Made by a program: the position numbers and the translations under genes. A DNA stretch of 5,385 nt from an uncultured Burkholderiales bacterium. GTDB taxonomy: Bacteria; Pseudomonadota; Gammaproteobacteria; Burkholderiales; Burkholderiaceae_C. The stretch covers positions 1 to 5,385 of the forward strand of contig CAIODE010000091.1 in assembly GCA_903856875.1 (NCBI GenBank), read 5' to 3'. The notes under the pieces are model-generated. The model made no database searches, was not told where the DNA came from, and worked only from the letters and a program-made list of their open reading frames with translations. This document shows, one piece after another, positions 1 through 5,385 of this stretch (its first letter is position 1; each line of letters opens with the position of its first letter).

Positions 1-159
1 AGGCAAAAAACTCAAGTCGCAGAGGCCGAGCTTGGGTGCCATCAAAATAGATGTCCCGAGTCTAAACTGAGTGGCTTTTCCCGTGAGTGACATGGGTCAA
101 TGGCGGCGCATCAGGGGGTAGACCATGAAGACCTTCTTAGATTGTGAGGAAAACTCTAG

Positions 160-172
160 CCATTCCGAATGG
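160..172. promoter_or_regulatory. Perfect 6+1+6 palindrome, possible operator
   Basis: The sequence CCATTC-C-GAATGG is a perfect inverted repeat around one central base, about 110 bases before the first start codon. The centre is too tight for a strong hairpin (at best a 5-bp stem with a 3-base loop), and no clean T-run follows directly, so a protein-binding site is a better guess than a terminator. It lies upstream of both promoter candidates, where an activator would bind. The regulator is unknown, and a palindrome of this size can occur by chance. Confidence 0.3.
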
Positions 173-232
173 TTTGTCCTGTTTTTGAGGTGAAAGCCTG
201 TGAGTTACCGTGTGTAAAACCCCTGATTCCCC

Positions 233-238
233 TATGAT
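233..238 (+). promoter_or_regulatory. Candidate -10 box (TATGAT)
   Basis: TATGAT matches the sigma-70 -10 consensus at five of six bases. It would start transcription near base 245, giving a leader of about 40 bases before the ATG at 286. At 16-18 bases upstream there is only GTGTGT-like sequence, not a recognisable -35 box, so this promoter would need an activator. It competes with the TTGACC-based candidate just downstream. Confidence 0.3.
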
Positions 239-249
239 CTGCGCTTCTT

Positions 250-280
250 TTGACCAATTGAAGTGGCTTTAAGCCCTAAT
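250..280 (+). promoter_or_regulatory. Candidate -35/-10 pair that would give a leaderless mRNA
   Basis: TTGACC at 250-255 matches the -35 consensus at five of six bases. CCTAAT at 275-280 matches the -10 consensus at four of six, with a 19-base spacer, slightly longer than ideal. Transcription would begin at about 286-287, essentially on the ATG of the first gene. That would fit the missing Shine-Dalgarno sequence there. A small palindrome, GGCTT-T-AAGCC at 265-275, sits in the spacer and could be an operator. Confidence 0.25.
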
Positions 281-285
281 TTCCT

Positions 286-1662
286 ATGACCGCACGAAAT
301 ACCACCGTCGTTGCCGACGCCAATGCCCCCGCCATTACCCAACTTTTGGCTGAATTTGTCGCCTCTCATCCTTCTAAAGGCTGGTCCGACGCCGTTGAAG
401 CGCAAGCGCATCGCACCTTTGCCAACTGGGCCGGTTGCGCTGTCGGCCCCAGCACCCATGAAACCATGGAAGCCGCATTGGGCGCTGTGAAAGAGCTGGC
501 GCCTTCGGCTCAAGCTTCGGTGTTGGGACGCAGCGACCGCGTTGACATGGCCAACGCGGCCTTGCTCAATGGCATCAGTTCGCACACCTTTGACTTTGAT
601 GACACCCATTTAAAAACCATCATTCACCCGGCCGGCCCAGTGGCTTCAGCCGTCTTGGCTTTGGGGGAGCACTTGGGTTCAACGGGACGTCAATTGATCG
701 ACGCCTTGGTCTTGGGCGTGGAAGTGTCATGCCGAGTGGGCAATGCGGTGTACCCCAACCACTACGACCGCGGTTGGCACATCACCGGTTCAACGGGCAT
801 GTTGGGTAGCGCTGCGGCCTGCTCACGTCTTCTGGGTTTGAACGCCAAGCAAACGCAAATGGCCTTGGGCATTGCGGCTTCACAACCTGTGGGCCTGCGT
901 GAACAGTTTGGCACCATGACCAAACCTTTCCATCCCGGTGGTGCCGCCAAAGTGGGCTTGATGTCTGCACTCATGGCCAAGCACGGTTACACCTCATCAT
1001 CTCGCGCTTTGGAAGCCCCGCGCGGTTTGATGCAAGTGTTTTCCGATAAAACCGATTGGAAAGAAATCACAGAAAATTTAGGGAAAACTTGGGAAATTGA
1101 ACTCAATACCTACAAGCCATTTGCTTGCGGCATTGTGATTCACCCCGCCATCGATGCCTGCGTGCAATTGCGCGAAAAGCACAACTTGAAGCCCGAGCAA
1201 GTGGCCAAAGTGACTTTGAAAGCACACCCGCTGGTGCAAGAACTGACTGGCAAGAAAACACCTTCCGACGGTTTGTTGGCCAAGTTCAGCGTGTTTCATT
1301 CGTGCGCTGTGGCCCTCATTTATGGCCGCGCAGGTGAGCATGAGTACGCTGACGATGTGGTGCGCTCAGCCTTGGTCATTGGCGTACGCGACAAAGTCGA
1401 ATTGATTGTGGACCGAAGCATTCACGAAGCCTCTGTGGATGTCACAGTTGAAACCACCGACGGTCAAAAGCACCACATCTACATTGAGCGTGCCATCGGC
1501 AGTTTGGAAAAACCCATGAGCAACGAGCAGCTCAAGGCCAAGTTTGTCGATCAAAGCACACCGATTTTGGGCGCAACCAAAACTGAAGAAGCTTGGAACC
1601 TGTGCATGAGTTTGGCGGCTCAAAAAGATTTGAAGGCGCTGCTCAAGAGCTTGACGCAATAA
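286..1662 (+). CDS. MmgE/PrpD family protein (lyase/epimerase-like), complete
   Basis: This 458-residue protein has the length and layout of the MmgE/PrpD family, whose characterised members include 2-methylcitrate dehydratase (PrpD), cis-aconitate decarboxylase and iminodisuccinate epimerase. No signal peptide is seen, so it should be cytoplasmic. An all-helical N-terminal region leads to the family signature D103-F-D-D-T-H with H114-P following. Next come the G-W-H165-x-T-G motif, then T-K213-P-F-H216-P-G-G-A-A-K, then Y-K277-P-F-A-C and, in the C-terminal lid-like domain, K333-F-S. By pattern, the Asp/Thr/His cluster, H165, K213 and K277 correspond to active-site residues of cis-aconitate decarboxylase, so the enzyme looks intact. 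The ATG at 286 is the first possible start because an in-frame TAA lies at 277-279. It has no Shine-Dalgarno sequence, and the family homology begins near residue 17. Only 32 bases and no terminator separate it from the binding-protein gene. The substrate is unknown; PrpD itself is unlikely because no prpB or prpC neighbour is present. Confidence 0.93.
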   Translation: MTARNTTVVADANAPAITQLLAEFVASHPSKGWSDAVEAQAHRTFANWAGCAVGPSTHETMEAALGAVKELAPSAQASVLGRSDRVDMANAALLNGISSHTFDFDDTHLKTIIHPAGPVASAVLALGEHLGSTGRQLIDALVLGVEVSCRVGNAVYPNHYDRGWHITGSTGMLGSAAACSRLLGLNAKQTQMALGIAASQPVGLREQFGTMTKPFHPGGAAKVGLMSALMAKHGYTSSSRALEAPRGLMQVFSDKTDWKEITENLGKTWEIELNTYKPFACGIVIHPAIDACVQLREKHNLKPEQVAKVTLKAHPLVQELTGKKTPSDGLLAKFSVFHSCAVALIYGRAGEHEYADDVVRSALVIGVRDKVELIVDRSIHEASVDVTVETTDGQKHHIYIERAIGSLEKPMSNEQLKAKFVDQSTPILGATKTEEAWNLCMSLAAQKDLKALLKSLTQ

Positions 1663-1694
1663 GCCTTTAAAAACTTCAATCTACGGACACACAT
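1663..1694 (+). other. Short AT-rich intergenic gap with weak ribosome binding site
   Basis: These 32 bases contain no hairpin followed by a T-run, so read-through from the first gene into the transporter genes is expected. GGA at 1685-1687, seven bases before the ATG at 1695, is the only Shine-Dalgarno match. Confidence 0.55.
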
Positions 1695-2684
1695 ATGAAT
1701 CGCATTGTTGGTTTGAAAGTGGCTTTGGCATTGTCCATGGCATGCCTGAGTCTGCCCCCTGTCATGGCGCAATCTGCTGGCGCTGGCGCAGCCCCTGTGC
1801 CCTATCCGGTCAGCCGGGTGACCTTGGTCACGCACTCTAGTCCAGGCGGCGGAACAGATGTGTTCTTGCGCGATTTGAGCAAGCACTTGAGCAGCGTCAT
1901 GAAAACCAATTTTGCAGTGGAGAACATTCGAGGCGGCAGCGGTGCCAAGGCTTTGGCACATGTGGCCAAGGCAGCGCCAGACGGCGGCACTTTTTATGGC
2001 ACGACGCCAACCTACATTCAAACGACCTTGTTGTCTAAACCCTCCGTGGGCTATGAGGGCTTGGATCCCATGTTGATTGTCTTCATTGACCCAGAAGTCG
2101 TTTTCACAAGGGCCGAATCGCCCTATAAATCTTTGCAAGATGTCATGACTTTTGCCAAAGCCAATCCAGGCAAGTCACGTTGGGGCGCTGCCAATCCTGC
2201 ATCGCTCGAACGCATTGGCATGGAGAAGTTGGCGCGTGCAGCCAATGTCAAGGTGCCTATCGTGAGCCATGAAGGCGGTGGTGACATGATGATTGGTGTA
2301 CTCAATGGCACCTACGACATTGGCATTGGTGAGATACAAGAATTGCAAGGTCAATTGGAAGCCGGCAAAGTTCGTTTGCTAGCAACTTTGTCAGAAAAAC
2401 GTTTGGCAGGTTTGCCGCAATTGCCAACAGCCAAAGAGCAAGGCTATGACGTTGTGATTCGCAAGTTCAGGGGCATCGCCAGTCCGAAGGGTGTGCCCGA
2501 CAGTGTTGCCAAAGCGTGGGAAGACGGCGTTCGCAAAGTTTTGGAATCTCCCGCTTACAAAGCGGAATACACCAAAGACAGTTTGACACCCTTGTTGTTA
2601 GGTCGTGAGGCCGCGCGCAAATTCACTGCCGATGTGGCCGCTGAAACCACGGCGTCCTTCAAAGAGATGGGACTGCTTAAATGA
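1695..2684 (+). CDS. Tripartite tricarboxylate transporter substrate-binding protein (TctC/Bug family)
   Basis: This 329-residue protein is a periplasmic solute-binding protein of the Bug/TctC family, the capture subunit of TTT transporters. It begins with a clear Sec signal peptide: a basic start (N2-R-I, K8), a hydrophobic core at about 9-20 and a V-M-A cleavage site after A25. The mature chain opens with the P-Y-P-x-x-x-V-T-L-V strand, followed by the loop S-P-G51-G-G-T-D55, the usual Bug carboxylate-binding loop. The second hallmark follows: N77-I-R-G-G-S-G, then the A-x-x-A-P95-D-G-G-T segment. Later come the A-N-P-G-K region (about 155), the E-G-G-G-D segment that contacts ligand in the family, and the L-P-T-A-K-E-Q-G-Y motif typical of the C-terminal half. 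Length is normal. Its TGA overlaps the ATG of the TctB gene. Known Bug ligands include citrate, aspartate, glutamate, adipate and terephthalate; the ligand here cannot be deduced. Confidence 0.95.
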   Translation: MNRIVGLKVALALSMACLSLPPVMAQSAGAGAAPVPYPVSRVTLVTHSSPGGGTDVFLRDLSKHLSSVMKTNFAVENIRGGSGAKALAHVAKAAPDGGTFYGTTPTYIQTTLLSKPSVGYEGLDPMLIVFIDPEVVFTRAESPYKSLQDVMTFAKANPGKSRWGAANPASLERIGMEKLARAANVKVPIVSHEGGGDMMIGVLNGTYDIGIGEIQELQGQLEAGKVRLLATLSEKRLAGLPQLPTAKEQGYDVVIRKFRGIASPKGVPDSVAKAWEDGVRKVLESPAYKAEYTKDSLTPLLLGREAARKFTADVAAETTASFKEMGLLK

Positions 2685-3187
2685 ATGACGCATTGGTAGA
2701 TCGCATTTCAGGTGGCCTTGGCATGCTTCTGGCAACCAGCTATATCGTCACGGCGCAATCGATTGAAGACAGCTTATTGGCAGATGCGGTGGGCGCCTCG
2801 GGTGTGCCAACAGGCGTAGGCCTTGTGCTCTTGATGGCGTCGCTCTTTTTGTTTGTGAAGTCCCTCAAGTCAAAAGCAGGCATGGCGCAACAGCAAGCTG
2901 AAAAAACAGATGAAGGCGCTGTAAAGGGCGGCAGTGAACATCCGCACGCCATGGCCTTAGGCTTGTTGCTGATTTTGGCTGCTTATGTTTTCTTGTTGCC
3001 TATTTTGGGATACGTTGTGTCGGTGGGTTTGCTGGTGGGTGCAGCAGCTTGGTTCGCCGGCGCGAGACGTTACACATCCTTGTTGTTGTGCGCTGCCATG
3101 GCTGGCCCCATTTTGTGGTTTGTCTTTGATTGGACGCTTGAAATTAGATTGCCCGTTGGCCTTTGGCCCATGTGGTTTGGAAAATAA
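2681..3187 (+). CDS. Tripartite tricarboxylate transporter small membrane subunit (TctB family)
   Basis: This 168-residue inner-membrane protein fits TctB (DUF1468), the poorly conserved small subunit that partners TctA. Hydrophobic segments lie at about 10-26, 43-59, 91-106, 108-126 and 133-149. The D-A-V-G-A-S-G-V-P stretch at 35-43 before the second segment and the E-I-R-L-P-x-G-L-W-P ending at 154-163 are typical of the family. A charged, Gln/Lys/Glu-rich loop at about 60-89 separates the second and third segments and is presumably cytoplasmic. The start is well placed: ATG overlaps the previous stop as ATGA, and GGGA at 2669-2672 lies eight bases upstream, so translation is probably coupled to the binding protein. 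Sequence identity alone in this family is low, and the position between binding protein and TctA supports the call. Confidence 0.9.
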   Translation: MNDALVDRISGGLGMLLATSYIVTAQSIEDSLLADAVGASGVPTGVGLVLLMASLFLFVKSLKSKAGMAQQQAEKTDEGAVKGGSEHPHAMALGLLLILAAYVFLLPILGYVVSVGLLVGAAAWFAGARRYTSLLLCAAMAGPILWFVFDWTLEIRLPVGLWPMWFGK

Positions 3188-3189
3188 GC
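3179..3189 (+). promoter_or_regulatory. Ribosome binding site that fixes the TctA-subunit start at ATG 3190
   Basis: GGA at 3179-3181 sits eight bases before the ATG at 3190, the same spacing as for the TctB and second MmgE/PrpD genes. The frame is open further upstream, to a TTG at 3163, but that start would overlap the TctB gene by 25 bases and add nine residues with no family match. ATG 3190 is therefore preferred. Confidence 0.65.
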
Positions 3190-4674
3190 ATGGACAGTTT
3201 TTTAATGGCAATGTCCAATCTGGCATCAGGTTGGATCATTTTGTCTGCGTTTGCGGGTGTGTTGTGGGGCATCTTTGGTGGTGCATTGCCAGGCATTTCG
3301 CCCTCCATTGCCATGGCATTGTTGTTGCCATTCACAGTAGGCATGGAGGCCACGAATGCGCTGGTCTTGTTGGCCAGTGTGTATGTGGGCGCTGAATACG
3401 GCGGTTCCATTCCTGCTATTTTGATTCGCACGCCAGGCACCAACTCGGCTTCTGCCACAGTCATTGATGGCTATGAAATGGCCAAGCAAGGCCGTGCAGG
3501 TGAAGCTTTGGGCATCTCGCTCATGTCGGGCTTGGTGGGTGGTTTGTTTGGTTTGGCTGTGTTGGTGCTGTGCACCGAAAGTTTGGCCAAAGTGGCCTTG
3601 GCATTTACGCCGGCGGCTTATTTTTCTTTGGGTATCTTGGGACTTTCAGTGATCGCTGGCTTGTCGGGTGGGTCGCTCATGCGCGGCCTGATTGCCGCTT
3701 GCATTGGGCTCATGATTGCGTTCATTGGCAGTGACCCCGTGTCGGGTGTGCAACGCTTCACATTTGGCTCTGAAGATTTGCTGGATGGTGTGAAACCCAT
3801 TTTGATCATGGTGGGTTTGTTTGCCGTCACGGAAATGTTGGTGCAAATTGGCGAGCCACCTTGGGCCAACGGCGGCAATGCTTCTACCAAACTCAAGCTA
3901 CCCAACTGGGCCATGACCAAGCGACTTTTCAAGCCACAAGCCATTGGTGCAGTCATCGGCACCGTGGAGGGCGTGACCCCTGGCGCAGGAGGCACCATCG
4001 CAGCGTTCATGGCTTATTCCGAAGCCAAGCGCTGGTCCAATCATCCAGAAGAATTTGGCAAAGGTTCACCCGAAGGTGTGGCCGCACCAGAGTCGGCCAA
4101 CAACGTGGTTACCGCGACGGCCTTGGTGCCGCTTTTGAGTTTGGGCATTCCTGGTTCCAACTCTGCTGCCATTTTGCTGGGCGGATTTTTGATTCATGGT
4201 TTGCAACCTGGCCCGATGTTGTTTCAAAAAGCGCCTGAAGTGGTCTACGGTTTGTATGGCGGCTTGTTCATCGCCAACATTGCCATGCTCTTGATTGGCT
4301 TGGTCATTTTGTCGCCCTGCATGTGGTTGGTGAACAGACCCAAGCCTTATTTGATTGCCTTCATCTTGGCCCTGGTGATGTCGGGTGTGTTCGCCATTCA
4401 TCAAAGCGTTTTTGAATGTGGCTTGGTACTCGGTATTGGCGTTTTGGGTTATGTGCTGCGTTTGTTGCGTTTGCCGGTGTTGCCCTTGGTGTTGGGCTTG
4501 GTCTTGGGCTATTTGGTGGAATCTAATTACCGCCGCAGTTTGCTTATCTCCGGTGGCGAGCACAGCATCTTCATCACCGACCCCGTGTCAGCTGGGCTGC
4601 TTGGTTTGGCCTTGGTGCTGACCATTTACACCGCATGGAAAGAATTTTCAGACAGACAACAGGCCAAAGGCTAA
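3190..4674 (+). CDS. Tripartite tricarboxylate transporter large membrane subunit (TctA family)
   Basis: This 494-residue polytopic inner-membrane protein is the TctA permease of a TTT system, which moves the bound solute inwards using an ion gradient. The family signatures are all present. The first is G-A-L-P34-G-I-S-P-S, then Y65-V-G-A-E-Y-G-G-S-I-P-A-I-L-I-R80-T-P-G-T and V-I-D93-G-Y-E-M-A-x-Q-G-R. The middle motif is G180-S-D-P-V-S-G-V-Q-R-F-T-F-G. The second-half counterpart is G257-T-V-E-G-V-T-P264-G-A-G-G, followed by P300-E-S-A-N-N-V and L318-G-I-P-G-S-N-S-A. The two PG loops reflect the known internal two-fold repeat of the family. Around ten or more hydrophobic segments fill the rest. 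The length is usual for TctA. It starts two bases after the TctB stop and ends four bases before the next ATG, so it sits in the middle of a tightly packed operon. Confidence 0.95.
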   Translation: MDSFLMAMSNLASGWIILSAFAGVLWGIFGGALPGISPSIAMALLLPFTVGMEATNALVLLASVYVGAEYGGSIPAILIRTPGTNSASATVIDGYEMAKQGRAGEALGISLMSGLVGGLFGLAVLVLCTESLAKVALAFTPAAYFSLGILGLSVIAGLSGGSLMRGLIAACIGLMIAFIGSDPVSGVQRFTFGSEDLLDGVKPILIMVGLFAVTEMLVQIGEPPWANGGNASTKLKLPNWAMTKRLFKPQAIGAVIGTVEGVTPGAGGTIAAFMAYSEAKRWSNHPEEFGKGSPEGVAAPESANNVVTATALVPLLSLGIPGSNSAAILLGGFLIHGLQPGPMLFQKAPEVVYGLYGGLFIANIAMLLIGLVILSPCMWLVNRPKPYLIAFILALVMSGVFAIHQSVFECGLVLGIGVLGYVLRLLRLPVLPLVLGLVLGYLVESNYRRSLLISGGEHSIFITDPVSAGLLGLALVLTIYTAWKEFSDRQQAKG

Positions 4675-4678
4675 GCGT

Positions 4679-5385
4679 ATGACATTGGATAAAAACAAAG
4701 CCACGATTGCGGCGCAACTTGCTGCGGGCATTGTGCGTTCGCATCCCGAAAAAGAAGCATTGGGCCAACACGTGGGCAAGCGTTTGATCATGGACGTCGC
4801 AGGCATTTGCATGGCTGCTCGGCACGAGACATATGTCAAAGCAGCACTCAGCTCGTTCGAGCAAGACGGCATTTGCACAGTCTTTGGTTTTGAGCAAAAG
4901 TGCGGTGTAGAGGGTGCTGCATTTGTGAATGGCATTGCAGCGCATGGCGAAGACTTTGACGATACCTACGAAGGCGGCCCTGTGCATGCCGGCGTGGTCA
5001 TCGTGCCAGCCTTGTTGGCTGCTGCCGAACGCCATGCTTTGTCCGGCGAAGCTTTGTTGCGCGGCGTGGCCATTGGCGTTGAAGTGATGTGCCGTCTGTG
5101 CGCTGTAGCCCCCACGCGCGTTCACAAAGCGGGCTTTCACCCAACCGCTATTTTCGGCGTGATGGGCGGCGTGGCAGGTTTAGGCGCCGCACTCAAGTTG
5201 ACGGAAGAACAACTGGTGAATGCCTTTGGCATTGCTGGCAGCATGGCTGGCGGCATCATTGAATATTTGGCGGACGGTTCATGGACCAAACGCATGCACC
5301 CGGGGTGGGCTGCGCAGTCGGCCTATCGTGCGGTGCGCATGGCACAAGCTGGCTTCAAAGGCCCTGCCACTGTGTTCGAAGGCCA
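4679..5385 (+). CDS. Second MmgE/PrpD family protein, 5' portion cut by window edge
   Basis: A frame beginning with ATG at 4679 stays open to the edge, giving 235 codons of what should be a protein of about 450 residues. AAAGG at 4666-4670, eight bases upstream, supports the start, and the gap to the TctA stop is four bases. The visible half has the MmgE/PrpD pattern: H89-G-E-D92-F-D-D-T-Y, then P101-V-H103-A-G, then G-V-E-V-M-C-R, then K150-A-G-F-H154-P-T-A and W202-T-K204-R-M-H207-P-G-W-A-A. The Asp, Thr, His and Lys positions match those of the first MmgE/PrpD protein in this window. However, the sequence around them differs strongly (H-A rather than H-P; T-Y-E-G-G-P rather than T-H-L-K-T-I-I), so it belongs to another subfamily and is not a recent duplicate. 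It is cytoplasmic by the lack of a signal peptide. The substrate is unknown; it could catalyse a second step on the imported carboxylate. Confidence 0.92.
   Translation, partial: MTLDKNKATIAAQLAAGIVRSHPEKEALGQHVGKRLIMDVAGICMAARHETYVKAALSSFEQDGICTVFGFEQKCGVEGAAFVNGIAAHGEDFDDTYEGGPVHAGVVIVPALLAAAERHALSGEALLRGVAIGVEVMCRLCAVAPTRVHKAGFHPTAIFGVMGGVAGLGAALKLTEEQLVNAFGIAGSMAGGIIEYLADGSWTKRMHPGWAAQSAYRAVRMAQAGFKGPATVFEG

Larger units (their letters stand above)
1..285. other. Upstream non-coding region without a convincing gene
   Basis: No reading frame here looks like a recognisable protein. The only open frames touch the left edge. A plus-strand frame from base 2 stops with TGA at 68-70, and uses several rare codons (AGG, ATA, CTA). 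A minus-strand frame begins with ATG at 93-91 and stays open for 31 codons to the edge, without a clear Shine-Dalgarno sequence in front of it. Either could be the end or start of a neighbouring gene, but neither peptide matches a family I know. The stretch between about 95 and 285 is the likely control region of the operon downstream. It contains the palindrome at 160-172 and the promoter candidates listed separately. No tRNA, rRNA or strong rho-independent terminator is visible. Confidence 0.6.

Noticed and set aside
160..186. Palindrome followed by T-rich sequence as a terminator of an upstream gene
   Set aside because: The stem is at most 5-6 bp with a loop of 1-3 bases, and the T-run is separated from it by mixed sequence, so it is weak as a rho-independent terminator.
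1620..2138. Minus-strand open frame of 172 codons over the binding-protein gene
   Set aside because: It lies opposite a protein with a signal peptide and clear Bug motifs. The antisense product looks like random composition.
3163..3189. Upstream TTG start for the TctA subunit, adding nine residues
   Set aside because: It would lie inside the TctB gene and uses a rare start codon, whereas ATG 3190 has GGA eight bases upstream and gives the usual TctA N-terminus.
4066..4563. Minus-strand open frame of 165 codons within the TctA gene, very rich in Gln and His
   Set aside because: The Gln/His richness is the reverse reading of TTG and GTG codons in a hydrophobic membrane protein (CAA and CAC). 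It is not a genuine low-complexity protein.
3190..4674. Two PG-rich loops in the TctA subunit as evidence of a recent duplication or fusion
   Set aside because: The two-fold internal repeat is a known general property of the TctA family and is old. The halves here show no nucleotide-level similarity by eye.
4574..5140. Minus-strand open frame of 188 codons across the end of the TctA gene and the start of the second MmgE/PrpD gene
   Set aside because: It spans two well-supported plus-strand genes, and its translation is His/Cys/Arg-rich with no recognisable family pattern. It is a by-product of the codon use of the true genes.

Overview
The window holds one apparent plus-strand operon. It consists of a complete MmgE/PrpD-family gene, a complete tripartite tricarboxylate transporter (TTT) in the order periplasmic binding protein (TctC/Bug type), small membrane subunit (TctB type), large membrane subunit (TctA type), and then a second, different MmgE/PrpD-family gene cut off by the right edge.

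Organism: the Bug-type binding protein, its pairing with MmgE/PrpD genes, the moderate GC content judged by eye and the very heavy use of TTG for leucine suggest a betaproteobacterium of the Burkholderiales. A Comamonadaceae-like freshwater genus is my best guess. This is inference from gene content and codon style, not from a marker gene.

Layout: 1-285 has no convincing gene. It carries a small palindrome, two weak promoter candidates and an unproven minus-strand open start at the left edge. 286-1662 is the first MmgE/PrpD gene, which starts without a Shine-Dalgarno sequence. After a 32-base gap with no terminator come the binding protein (1695-2684), the TctB subunit (2681-3187, ATGA overlap), the TctA subunit (3190-4674, 2-base gap) and the second MmgE/PrpD gene (4679 to the edge, 4-base gap).

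Working together: the binding protein should capture a carboxylate in the periplasm and deliver it to the TctA/TctB membrane complex, which couples import to an ion gradient. The two MmgE/PrpD enzymes would then act on the imported compound or on successive intermediates by dehydration, hydration, decarboxylation or epimerisation next to a carboxylate. The substrate cannot be read from the sequence. No regulator, CoA ligase/transferase, RNA gene, mobile element or CRISPR array is visible.
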